This document shows positions 16,797-24,426 of a stretch of DNA of 35,141 bases, piece by piece; positions within the stretch are counted from its first letter, which is position 1; each line of letters starts with the position of its first letter. A program made the position numbers and the translations under genes. Origin of the DNA: Candidatus Eiseniibacteriota bacterium (GTDB taxonomy: Bacteria > Eisenbacteria > RBG-16-71-46); the NCBI GenBank assembly GCA_025360715.1, contig JANYBS010000148.1:1-35141 (forward strand), in the 5' to 3' direction. The notes below the pieces were generated by a model. The model did not search any database, had not been told where the DNA came from, and saw nothing but the letters and a program-made list of their open reading frames with translations.

Positions 16797-18302
16797 ATGT
16801 TCAAGAAAGTCCTCATCGCCAACCGCGGCGAGATCGCCTGCCGCATCGCCGCCACGCTGCACGAGATGGGCGTGCGTTCGGTGGCGGTCTACTCCGAAGC
16901 CGACCGCGGCGCGCTGCACACGCGCGTGTGCGACGACGCGCGGCTCATCGGCCCGGCCGAGGCGCGCGCGTCGTACTTGAACGTGGACGCGATCCTTACG
17001 GCCGCACGCGAGTCGGGCGCCGAGGCGATCCACCCCGGATTCGGTTTCCTGGCCGAGAATGCCGATTTCGCCGACGCCGTCGAGAACGCCGGCTTTGTTT
17101 TTGTCGGCCCGAGCCCTGCGCAGATTCGCTCCATGGGCGATAAGCGCGCGGCGCGCGCGATCGCCGAGAGGGCGGGCGTGCCGATCGTGCCTGGCGCCGA
17201 GGGTGCCGACCTGGCCGAACTGGTGCGGGCGGCCAAGCGCATCGGCTATCCGGTCATGGTCAAAGCCGCGCTCGGCGGCGGCGGCAAGGGCATGAAGGCC
17301 GTGGCGAATGAGCCCGAGCTGCGCGAGGCGGTGGAATCCGCGCAGCGTGTGGCGCGCTCGGCGTTCGGCGATGCGGCCGTGTACCTGGAGAAACTCGTCA
17401 CGCACGCGCGCCATATCGAAGTGCAGGTACTCGGCGATGGCCAGGGCAACGCCGTGCACCTGTATGAACGCGAGTGCTCGCTGCAGCGCCGTCATCAGAA
17501 GGTGGTCGAAGAGGCGCCGTCGGCTGCGCTCACGCCCGAGCTGCGCGCGCAGATGACCGCGTCGGCGGTGCGGCTGGCCAAGGCCGTGGACTATCGCGGC
17601 GCGGGCACCATCGAGATGCTGCTGTCGCCGGACGGACACTTCTACTTCCTCGAGATGAACACGCGCCTGCAAGTGGAGCACCCGGTCACCGAGTTACTCA
17701 CCGGCATCGACCTGGTGCGCGCGCAGTTGCATGTTGCCGCCACCGGCACGCTGCCGTTCGAGCAATCGCAGATCCATCCCCACGGCCACGCGATCGAAGC
17801 GCGCGTCTATGCCGAGGACGCGGCGCGCGGCTTCCTGCCGCAGGCCGGCACGGCCTCGCGTGTGCGCTGGCCGCATGGCGCGTTCGTGCGCGTGGACCGC
17901 GGTATCGAGGCGGGCGACGAGGTCACGGTGCATTACGACCCCATGCTCGCCAAGGTCATCGCGTTCGGCCCCACGCGTGAGGCGGCGCTGGCGCGCTTGA
18001 TCGGCGCGCTCGATGCCACGCGCGTGCACGGCGTGATCACCAACCTGCCTTTCTTGCGCGCGCTCACCCGCGCGAGCGAGGTCGCGCGCGCCGAGTTCGA
18101 CACGGAATGGATCGAGCGCGCATTCCTGCCCGGCTTCGAAGCCATGCAGCACACGCCGGTGCCCGAGCTGGCGCTGGTCGCTGCGGCGCTCGCCGAAGCG
18201 ATGGGCGTGGGTGCGCCCAAGCGCGTCACGGGCTCTGCGCCAGTGGCCGCGACGCCGTTCGAGACCCTGGGCGCATGGCGCCAGAGCGGACTCACGCCAT
18301 GA
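16797..18302 (+). CDS. Biotin carboxylase (methylcrotonyl-CoA carboxylase alpha, BC part only)
   Basis: 501 residues containing a complete biotin carboxylase: N-terminal Rossmann domain (FKKVLIANRGEIACRIAATL; GAEAIHPGFGFLAENADFA), ATP-grasp with the Gly-rich loop MVKAALGGGGKGMKAV at about residues 155-170, RECSLQRRHQKVVEEAPS, and the active-site stretch NTRLQVEHPVTE at about 288, then the C-terminal domain (HAIEARVYAEDAARGFLPQAG). It carboxylates biotin using ATP and bicarbonate. The C-terminal extension after the BC core (FETLGAWRQSGLTP) is where fused MCC-alpha proteins of ~660 residues continue into the linker and carrier. Here the frame stops at 18302 and the carrier begins in the -1 frame at an ATGA overlap. 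No ribosome site precedes the start; a TAGTCT -10-like box lies 6 nt upstream. Confidence 0.92.
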   Translation: MFKKVLIANRGEIACRIAATLHEMGVRSVAVYSEADRGALHTRVCDDARLIGPAEARASYLNVDAILTAARESGAEAIHPGFGFLAENADFADAVENAGFVFVGPSPAQIRSMGDKRAARAIAERAGVPIVPGAEGADLAELVRAAKRIGYPVMVKAALGGGGKGMKAVANEPELREAVESAQRVARSAFGDAAVYLEKLVTHARHIEVQVLGDGQGNAVHLYERECSLQRRHQKVVEEAPSAALTPELRAQMTASAVRLAKAVDYRGAGTIEMLLSPDGHFYFLEMNTRLQVEHPVTELLTGIDLVRAQLHVAATGTLPFEQSQIHPHGHAIEARVYAEDAARGFLPQAGTASRVRWPHGAFVRVDRGIEAGDEVTVHYDPMLAKVIAFGPTREAALARLIGALDATRVHGVITNLPFLRALTRASEVARAEFDTEWIERAFLPGFEAMQHTPVPELALVAAALAEAMGVGAPKRVTGSAPVAATPFETLGAWRQSGLTP

Positions 18303-18793
18303 AGAGTGACTGGCGCGACGGCACGCGCACGCGCGCGGTGGAACTCACGGCGCTCGGGCCCGGCCGTTGGCGCGCGCGCGTCGATACGGCCGAGTTCGAC
18401 GTGGCGGTCGATACGCTCGAGGACGGCCGCATGCGGCTCACCACCGACGCCGGCGAGATGATCGCCGAGGTCACGGCGGCGGGCGCGCGGCGCTTCGTAC
18501 GCCTGGGCTCGTTCGACTTCGTGCTTGAGCGCGAGGCGAGCGGCCGCAAGTCGCTGCGCGTCGCTGCGGGCGGAAGTCTGGAAGCGCCGATGCCCGGGGT
18601 GCTCACGCGCGTGCTCGCGCAGCCCGGCGACGTGGTCATCAAGGGCCAGCCTCTCGTGGCGCTCGAGGCGATGAAGATGGAGCACCTGATCCGCGCGCCG
18701 CGCGATGGCAAGGTCAAGCGCATCGGCGCCAAGGCGGGCGAGATGGTGCAGGCCGGCGCGGTACTCGCCGAACTCGAGCCGGAAGGGGCGTAG
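18299..18793 (+). CDS. Biotin carboxyl carrier protein (separate from its carboxylase)
   Basis: 164 residues. The C-terminal ~75 residues are a biotinyl domain (LEAPMPGVLTRVLAQPGDVVIKGQPLVALEAMKMEH) with the biotin-accepting Lys126 in EAMKMEH. The N-terminal ~80 residues (WRARVDTAEFDVAVDTLEDGRMRL) match the small BT-like linker domain of fused MCC/PCC alpha chains. The ATG overlaps the carboxylase TGA (ATGA, 18299-18302), so the two proteins are translationally coupled and probably made in equal amounts. Split or fused, it should carry carboxy-biotin between the 16797 and 10329 products. The AI-2E gene starts 1 nt after its stop. Confidence 0.9.
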   Translation: MKSDWRDGTRTRAVELTALGPGRWRARVDTAEFDVAVDTLEDGRMRLTTDAGEMIAEVTAAGARRFVRLGSFDFVLEREASGRKSLRVAAGGSLEAPMPGVLTRVLAQPGDVVIKGQPLVALEAMKMEHLIRAPRDGKVKRIGAKAGEMVQAGAVLAELEPEGA

Positions 18794-18794
18794 C

Positions 18795-19877
18795 ATGACG
18801 AGCGAACCTGCAGAGCGATCCTCCGCGCGTGCCGCGATCATCGGCGTCGGGCTGCTGATCGCGGCGTGGATGCTGTGGTCGCTGCGCTCGGTGCTGTTGC
18901 TCGTGGGCTTCGCCGCACTGCTCGCGTTCGCGCTCGATCCGCTCGTGGCCATGATCGAACGCGTGCGCACTCCGTGGGGGCGTGTTCGCCGCGCCGTCGC
19001 AGCGGCGGTGGTGATGGTCTGCCTGGTCGCCGCGGGCGGGTGGGTGCTCATCTCGGTCCTGCCACGGCTCGCCAGTGAACTCGCGCATTTCGTCGAAGGC
19101 GCACCGGCCTCGCTCGATCGCCTGCTGCTCGGCGTGCGCGTCTTCGCCGTGGAGCGCGGCATGGGCGCATGGCTGGGGCCACTGGGCGGGGACTCGCCCA
19201 TGGACGCCGCCGAGATCCTGCGCCGCTCGGGCGGCGCGCTCATGTCGACCGTGGGCACGATCTTCGGCAGCATCGGCCACCTGATCGGACTGGCGCTGGT
19301 GCCCATGCTCGCGTTCTACCTGCTCGCCGAGCGCGAGGCGGTCGAGGTGAGCGCGCTCGGGTTCGTGCCCGAAGAAGCGCGGCCGCGCGCGCAGCAGGTG
19401 ATCCAGGCGATCGATCGCGCGCTGCGCAGCTATGTGCGCGGCCAGGCAGTGGTCTGCGCCACCATGGGTATCCTTGTCGCGATCCTGCTCGCGCTGCTGG
19501 GCCTGCCGGTGCCTGCGCTGCTCGGCACGGTGGTCGCGCTCGCCGAGGTGATCCCGATTCTCGGCTTCTGGACCGCGTCGCTCGCGGTGGTGCTCGCCGG
19601 CTGGGGCGCCCGCCCGGAGCTGGCGCTCTATGGCTGGCTCGCCTACTTGATCGTGAACCAGGTCGTGAACCTGCTCGTGACGCCGCGCGTGATGGGCCGG
19701 CACATGAAGCTGCATCCGTTCGTGGTCACGGTGAGCATCCTGGCCGGCGGTGCGCTGCTGGGTGCGGCCGGAGCGGTGCTCGCATTGCCGCTCGCGGCGA
19801 CCGTGCAGTCCGTGGTCTCGGAGTTCGCACCGCGCCGCCCTGCCGAAGTGGCGCCGGTCGATGCGATGGAGTCCTGA
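18795..19877 (+). CDS. AI-2E family transporter (PerM-like permease)
   Basis: 360 residues with about eight membrane spans: two near the N-terminus (AAIIGVGLLIAAWML, VLLLVGFAALLAFALDPLV), one at about 75-95, a soluble segment, then a cluster from about residue 160 on (GHLIGLALVPMLAFYLLAERE; a long hydrophobic run after RSYVRGQ; GTVVALAEVIPILGFWTA; YLIVNQVVNLLVTPRVMGRHMKLHPF). The VNLLVTPRVMG...LHP signature is characteristic of the AI-2E/PerM family. Members move small molecules or ions; 'autoinducer' is only the family name and does not establish a substrate. ATG 18795 is 1 nt after the carrier gene stop, with GGAAGGGG 4 nt upstream, so it is cotranscribed with the carboxylase genes. Confidence 0.88.
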   Translation: MTSEPAERSSARAAIIGVGLLIAAWMLWSLRSVLLLVGFAALLAFALDPLVAMIERVRTPWGRVRRAVAAAVVMVCLVAAGGWVLISVLPRLASELAHFVEGAPASLDRLLLGVRVFAVERGMGAWLGPLGGDSPMDAAEILRRSGGALMSTVGTIFGSIGHLIGLALVPMLAFYLLAEREAVEVSALGFVPEEARPRAQQVIQAIDRALRSYVRGQAVVCATMGILVAILLALLGLPVPALLGTVVALAEVIPILGFWTASLAVVLAGWGARPELALYGWLAYLIVNQVVNLLVTPRVMGRHMKLHPFVVTVSILAGGALLGAAGAVLALPLAATVQSVVSEFAPRRPAEVAPVDAMES

Positions 19878-19960
19878 GCCGCGTCGCTGGCCGTTCAGAA
19901 GATCATGAACTCGCCGCGCCGCGCTGCCGAAAACCCGCGTGTCTGAAGTGCGACCGGCCG

Positions 19961-19990
19961 TTGACCCGCTCGCGAACGCTCTGATACGGT
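19961..19990 (+). promoter_or_regulatory. Candidate promoter for the phoH leader
   Basis: TTGACC (19961-19966), an 18-nt spacer and TACGGT (19985-19990); GATACG at 19983 with a 16-nt spacer is an alternative. Transcription would start near 19998 and give a leader of about 210 nt before phoH. Confidence 0.45.
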
Positions 19991-19995
19991 CCGAG

Positions 19996-20178
19996 CGTCG
20001 CAACACGGAAGTCGCGGCACTGAAGCGCCCACGTCACGGAGGGCGGCGACGTTGATCAAGACCCGATCCGATACCGGAATCCAGACGAAACTCCTTCTCC
20101 ATCGTCCAGCCGTCAGCCGGCTCCTGGCCAGGTCCGCTCCTCGGACCGTCATGGTCAGGGGTCTTGTCTTTTTCCGGT
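19996..20178 (+). ncRNA. Candidate structured leader RNA / attenuator upstream of phoH
   Basis: In this 329-bp gap I find several nested complementarities. A 5' domain is closed by CGTCGC (19996-20001) with GCGACG (20046-20051), around CGCCC/GGGCG. A 3' domain is closed by CAAGACC (20057-20063) with GGTCTTG (20160-20166). Inside it lies a long hairpin (20123-20159), and a T-rich run follows. ACCGGAA (20073-20079) is also complementary to TTCCGGT (20172-20178), which overlaps the end of the T run, so an alternative fold that disrupts termination is possible. This is riboswitch- or attenuator-like in layout; no known RNA family is recognised, and pairing was judged by eye. Confidence 0.35.
20123..20173 (+). 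terminator. Terminator-like hairpin upstream of phoH
   Basis: CCTGGCCA (20123-20130) pairs with TGGTCAGG (20152-20159, one G-U). Stacked inside, GGTCCG (20131-20136) pairs with CGGACC (20142-20147) around a CTCCT loop; a GTCA bulge separates the two helices. GTCTTGTCTTTTT follows (20161-20173). It ends 33 nt before the phoH start, so it would act as an attenuator or as the end of a short RNA. Confidence 0.55.
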
Positions 20179-20206
20179 CCAACTCCAGGCACAACGAGGC
20201 AATCGC

Positions 20207-21292
20207 GTGAATGTCCGAAAATTCCCCATCGAGCATCTCGATCCCATCACCCTTTTGGGGCACAACGACTCTCACCTCCGCCAGATCGAACGCGAGATCC
20301 CGGTGCGCATCACGCTCCGGGAGGGCACGCTCACGGTCTCGGGCGACGAATCCGATGTGAAGCCGGCAGCCGAAGCCATCCAACAGCTGGTCGAGCTCGC
20401 GGAGCGCGGCCGCGCCATCGAGGAGAACGACGTGGCGACTGCGATCGGGCATGCGAGAGGCGACAAGAACGGCGGACCGGCGCGGGCTTCACTCGTCGAG
20501 GCGTACGACGGCGCGCCCGGATACCATTTCGACCGCAAGAGCGTGCGCGCCCGCACGCCGACCCAGGCCGTGTACCTGAAGGCCCTCGAAGAGCACGAGG
20601 TGGTCTTCGGCATCGGCCCGGCCGGCACGGGCAAGACCTATCTGGCGGTGGCCGCGGCCGTCTCGGCGCTGCGCCACAAGAAGGTCGATCGCATCATCCT
20701 GGTGCGCCCCGCGGTCGAGGCGGGCGAGAGCCTGGGCTTCCTGCCCGGCGACATGCAGGAGAAGGTCGATCCGTACTTGCGCCCCATGTACGACGCGCTC
20801 GCCGATCTCATGTCATACGACAAGATGCGGCGCTTTCTGGAGCTGGGCGTGATCGAGATCGCGCCGCTCGCATTCATGCGCGGCCGGACGCTGCACAATG
20901 CCTTCGTGATCCTGGACGAAGCGCAGAACACCACCGTGCGGCAGATGAAGATGTTCCTCACGCGCATGGGCGTGAACTCGCGCGCGGTCATCACGGGCGA
21001 TCTCACGCAGATCGACCTCAAGTCGCCGGACCAGTCGGGCTTGGTCCGCATCCAGGCGATCCTCGCCACGGTGCCCGACATCAAGTTCGTCTACTTCCAC
21101 CCCGAAGACATCGTCCGTCATCGATTGGTGCGCGACATCATCCAGGCGTTCGACGCCTACCACGCCCGGCCGGAGTCCCAGCTGGACGACGGCGTGGGCG
21201 AGAGCCTCGATCCGCAGGCCCACCGCGCCCCGGCGCAGGCCCCACTGGCGCCGGAGGCCCGGAAGGCCGAAGATACGGGTTCGGCCGCCTAG
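20207..21292 (+). CDS. phoH: PhoH family protein (ATPase)
   Basis: 361 residues from GTG 20207, with GAGG at 20195-20198 as ribosome site. A small N-terminal KH-like domain (residues ~1-90, FPIEHLDPITLLGHNDSHLRQIEREIPVRIT) precedes the PhoH P-loop ATPase. Walker A is GPAGTGKT at about 137-144, followed by RIILVRPAVEAGESLGFLPGD, Walker B AFVILDEAQNTT, and RAVITGDLTQIDLK. The ~45-residue C-terminal tail is Pro/Ala-rich. PhoH-like proteins are thought to be RNA-related ATPases or helicases and are commonly encoded beside ybeY, as here. The HD phosphohydrolase gene and ybeY follow in the order conserved across many bacteria. The long leader suggests separate regulation. Confidence 0.92.
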   Translation: MNVRKFPIEHLDPITLLGHNDSHLRQIEREIPVRITLREGTLTVSGDESDVKPAAEAIQQLVELAERGRAIEENDVATAIGHARGDKNGGPARASLVEAYDGAPGYHFDRKSVRARTPTQAVYLKALEEHEVVFGIGPAGTGKTYLAVAAAVSALRHKKVDRIILVRPAVEAGESLGFLPGDMQEKVDPYLRPMYDALADLMSYDKMRRFLELGVIEIAPLAFMRGRTLHNAFVILDEAQNTTVRQMKMFLTRMGVNSRAVITGDLTQIDLKSPDQSGLVRIQAILATVPDIKFVYFHPEDIVRHRLVRDIIQAFDAYHARPESQLDDGVGESLDPQAHRAPAQAPLAPEARKAEDTGSAA

Positions 21293-21398
21293 CCCGGTGG
21301 GCCATGGCGGCAACTCGTAGTCCAGGCCTGTTTCCGGAGGTCGTCTGAGTATCCAGGAGTCATCGCCGGTCCCGGCGCTTCCCGATCGCGCCCGCCCG

Positions 21399-23567
21399 GT
21401 GCGCTGGGGTCACTACGCCGCCCGCGTCGCGATGGTCATCGTGCTGTTGGCCGTGGCAGCCGCGCTGCCGACCAGCCACGGCGCCGGCGACCGTCTGCGC
21501 TACCGCGAAGGCGAGATCGCCCGCGAGCGCATCGTCGCCCCGTACGACTTCAGCATCCACAAGGATGACGCCACGATGCGCCGCGAGCAGGAGGAGGCGG
21601 CGCTCGCGGTATTGCCGGTGTTCGTCGCCGACGCCAAGTCGCAGAGCGAGGTGCTCGAGCGTTGGTCGGCTTTCGAGGAGCGCGCGCTCAAGCTGGTGAG
21701 TGATCCCGGCGTGAGCCCCGCCGAGCGCGGGGAGAAACTCAAGCTGCTGGGCGTGCCGCTGCCGCCCGATGCTATCGAGGCGCTTGCGGCGCCCGGCCGA
21801 GCGCGGCGCTGTCTGGGCTCGATGAGCGGCTGGCTCAGCGAGGCGCTGCACTCGGGCGTCGTGGCCGAGAAGAAGGGCGGCTTCATCCTGGGTTACCGCA
21901 CGCTGAACCTGCGCGAGGGCGACTCGGAATCCGCCGCGCCGGCGAGCCGGTTCCTGGAGCAGCGCGAAGCGGTGGAGAGGATCACCGAGCGTGCGCGTGC
22001 TGCCTTTGGCAGCGACCAGCGCAGCGTCCTGCTCGTGACCGCGCTCGCGACACCGTTCGTGCAGCCGACCGTTCTCTATGACCGCGCTGAGACCGAATGG
22101 CGCCGCGTGCAGGCGCAGGGTGCGGTCTCGAGTGTGATCGGCATGGTCAAGAAGGACGAGCTGATCGTGGACGCCAACGAGCGGCTCACGAAGGAGCAGA
22201 TGCTCAAGCTGCATTCCTTGCGCAACCTCGAGGCGTCGCGCACGAACCAGAGCGAGTTCCTGTACCCGCCGGTCGCGCGCATGCTGCTCATGCTGCTGTT
22301 CATCGCGGCGTTCGCCACCTACCTGCGCATGGAGCTGCTTGCCGTCTATCGCGACAACGGCATGCTCGCCATGTTCACCCTGCTGACCATCGCCGTGCTC
22401 GGCTCGGTCGTGGTGCTGGTGCCGGTGCTGAACCTGAGCGAGTTCGCCGTGCCATTGGCGCTGGCGCCGCTCGTGGTGGCGTCGTTGCTCGAGAAGCGCC
22501 CGGCGCTGGTGTTCACGCTCATGCTCGCGATCCTCGCCACCGCGATCGCCGAGTTGCGCGCGCCGTTCGTGCCGGTGGCCATGATGGGCGGCGTCACAGC
22601 TGTGTACTCGGTCGCGCGGCTACGCCATCGCTGGCACTTCGTGCGCGCGTTCTTCGCGATCGGCATGGCGAACCTTGCGGCGATCCTTGCGTGGGACCTG
22701 GCGCGCGACACCTCGGCGCCGGTGCTTCTGCGCGACGCCATGCATGGCGGCCTCAATGCGTTCCTCGCGACCACGCTGGCGTTCCTGCTGCTGCCGCTCG
22801 TCGAGACGTTCTTCCGCCTCACGAGCGACATCACCTTGCTCGAGCTGTCCGACCTGAATCGCCCGCTGCTGCGCCGCATGCAGCTCGAGGCGCCGGGCAC
22901 CTACCACCACAGCATGGTCGTGGGCTCGCTCGCCGAGGCCGCCACCGAGGCGATCGGCGCCAACTCGCTGCTCGCGCGCGTGTCGGCCTACTACCACGAC
23001 ATCGGCAAGCTGGCGAAGCCCGAGTACTACGCCGAGAACGAACCGGCCTCCACGCGCAGCCGTCACGAGAAGCTCACGCCGTCGATGAGCGCGCTGGTCG
23101 TGAAGTCGCACATCACCGAGGGTCTGGAGCTCGCGCGCCGCGAGCGCCTGCCGCGCGCCGTGCGCGATTCGATCCCCGAGCATCACGGCACCATGGTGAT
23201 GGCGTTCTTCTACCACAAGGCGCTCGAAACGGACGAGAGCGCGCGCCGCGAGGACTACAGCTATCCTGGCCCGCGTCCGCGGTCGAAAGAAACCGCGATC
23301 CTGATGCTTGCCGATGGCGTCGAGGGCGCCTCGCGTGCGCTGGCCGAGCCCACGCCGAGCCGCATCCGCGGCTTGGTGCAGCGCATCATCGATGAGCGCG
23401 TGCGCGATGGGCAGCTCGACGACTGCAGCCTCACCCTTCAGGAATTGGCGCGCATCCGCGAGAGTTTCATCCCCGTGCTCACCGCCATCTTCCACGTGCG
23501 CGCGCCCTATCCGGAAGCCCCCAAGCGCGGGAAGACCGAAGCCGACCTGCGCCGCGCGGCGGACTAG
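21399..23567 (+). CDS. 7TM-HD domain phosphohydrolase (PgpH/YqfF family, c-di-AMP phosphodiesterase-like)
   Basis: 722 residues from GTG 21399: one N-terminal membrane helix (VAMVIVLLAVAAALP), an extracytoplasmic 7TMR-HDED domain to about residue 285, seven membrane helices at about 285-470, and a cytoplasmic HD domain. HD-domain motifs are YHHSMVVGSLAEAA (about 502), AYYHDIGKLAKPEYYAENE (about 530), IPEHHGTMVMAFFYHKAL and ETAILMLADGVEGASRAL. The family hydrolyses cyclic-di-AMP. The start is uncertain: GTG 21399 has no ribosome site, whereas a CTG at 21345 in the same frame lies 4 nt after GGAGG (21336-21340) and would add 18 residues. It sits between phoH and ybeY, the usual place for this family. 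Confidence 0.9.
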   Translation: MRWGHYAARVAMVIVLLAVAAALPTSHGAGDRLRYREGEIARERIVAPYDFSIHKDDATMRREQEEAALAVLPVFVADAKSQSEVLERWSAFEERALKLVSDPGVSPAERGEKLKLLGVPLPPDAIEALAAPGRARRCLGSMSGWLSEALHSGVVAEKKGGFILGYRTLNLREGDSESAAPASRFLEQREAVERITERARAAFGSDQRSVLLVTALATPFVQPTVLYDRAETEWRRVQAQGAVSSVIGMVKKDELIVDANERLTKEQMLKLHSLRNLEASRTNQSEFLYPPVARMLLMLLFIAAFATYLRMELLAVYRDNGMLAMFTLLTIAVLGSVVVLVPVLNLSEFAVPLALAPLVVASLLEKRPALVFTLMLAILATAIAELRAPFVPVAMMGGVTAVYSVARLRHRWHFVRAFFAIGMANLAAILAWDLARDTSAPVLLRDAMHGGLNAFLATTLAFLLLPLVETFFRLTSDITLLELSDLNRPLLRRMQLEAPGTYHHSMVVGSLAEAATEAIGANSLLARVSAYYHDIGKLAKPEYYAENEPASTRSRHEKLTPSMSALVVKSHITEGLELARRERLPRAVRDSIPEHHGTMVMAFFYHKALETDESARREDYSYPGPRPRSKETAILMLADGVEGASRALAEPTPSRIRGLVQRIIDERVRDGQLDDCSLTLQELARIRESFIPVLTAIFHVRAPYPEAPKRGKTEADLRRAAD

Positions 23568-23624
23568 GGCGGCTGGCGGCATCTGCGGCTTGCAGTGTGG
23601 ACGCTTCGCACGCACAGTACCGCC

Positions 23625-24284
23625 ATGCCCATCGCCTTGACCTCGCACGAGTCATTCAAGAGTACCGCGCCCGCCCTGCGCGCGCTGATCACCCAGACGC
23701 TGCGCGGCGAATCACGCCGCGTCGGCGAGATCGCCGTGGTGCTCACCGATGACGAAGCGTTGCGCGAGCTCAACCGCGGCTGGCGCGGCATCGATCGCGC
23801 GACCGACGTGATCAGCTTCGCGTACAACGAATACGAACCCGATGCGGCGACCCGTCCGGTCACCGGCGACCTGGTCATCAGCATCGACCGAGTGCGCGAG
23901 CAGGCCAAACGCTACAAAGTCACCGAAGGCGCCGAGCTGGCGCGGCTCGTGATCCACGGCGCGCTGCATCTGGGCGGCCACGACCACGAGCACGCCAGCG
24001 AGCGCAACGTGATGCGAGTGAGCGAGGAACTGGCCATGAAGGCGGCCAAGGCCCTCATCCGCAAGCTCGAGACGGCGTGGCCGAAGGCGGCGATGGCGGT
24101 CAAGCCCGCGATGGCGGCCCCGCGCAAGAAGCTCGCGAAGCCGGCCAAGCCCGCCAAGCTGGCCAAGGCCGCCAAGGCCGCCAAGGCCGCCAAGGCCGCC
24201 AAGGCCGCCAAGGCCGCCAAGGCCAAGAAGCGCCCCGCCAAGGCGGTCGCCATGCGACGTGCCCGGCGCCCCAAGAAGGGCTGA
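23625..24284 (+). CDS. ybeY: Endoribonuclease YbeY with Lys/Ala-rich C-terminal tail
   Basis: 219 residues. The first ~150 form a normal YbeY: LTDDEALRELNRGWRGIDRATDVISFAY, VTGDLVISIDRV, and the zinc motif VIHGALHLGGHDHEH, fitting HGxLHLxGxDH with three His ligands. YbeY matures rRNA 3' ends and acts in ribosome quality control. The last ~65 residues are an unusual low-complexity basic tail, including six KAA repeats and RPKKG, like histone H1 or HU-type tails. ATG 23625 is chosen over an in-frame GTG at 23595 because the family begins there; the ribosome site is weak. It follows the HD gene by 57 nt in the conserved phoH-HD-ybeY order. Confidence 0.92.
   Translation: MPIALTSHESFKSTAPALRALITQTLRGESRRVGEIAVVLTDDEALRELNRGWRGIDRATDVISFAYNEYEPDAATRPVTGDLVISIDRVREQAKRYKVTEGAELARLVIHGALHLGGHDHEHASERNVMRVSEELAMKAAKALIRKLETAWPKAAMAVKPAMAAPRKKLAKPAKPAKLAKAAKAAKAAKAAKAAKAAKAKKRPAKAVAMRRARRPKKG
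24165..24218 (+). repeat. 9-bp tandem repeat encoding (KAA)6 in the YbeY tail
   Basis: Six perfect copies of AAGGCCGCC in frame, with partial units on both sides. Repeat slippage would change tail length in 3-residue steps without breaking the frame. Confidence 0.9.
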
Positions 24285-24415
24285 GCCCGCGCCCCTGCCG
24301 CTGTCCCAGGAGCCCGCCTGCGCCGGGCCGGATTCTCTTCGTGACGGACCGTGCGTGCGGGGGTTCTCTCTGTGCCACGACGCTGTCGCGGCCATCCCCT
24401 GAACCGCCCCCACTC

Positions 24416-24420
24416 GGAGG
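24416..24420 (+). promoter_or_regulatory. Ribosome binding site that fixes a TTG start
   Basis: GGAGG, 6 nt before TTG 24427. The codons after that TTG encode a good signal peptide, so this site decides the non-ATG start of the FG-GAP gene. Confidence 0.7.
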
Positions 24421-24426
24421 TCACCC

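Noticed and set aside
19878-20206. tRNA or 6S RNA in the phoH upstream gap
   Set aside because: No cloverleaf with a GTTCRANNC-type arm; the paired segments do not form one long rod with a central bubble.
24165-24218. Short regular repeats as a CRISPR array
   Set aside because: Nine-bp units with no spacers, in frame inside ybeY, encoding KAA.
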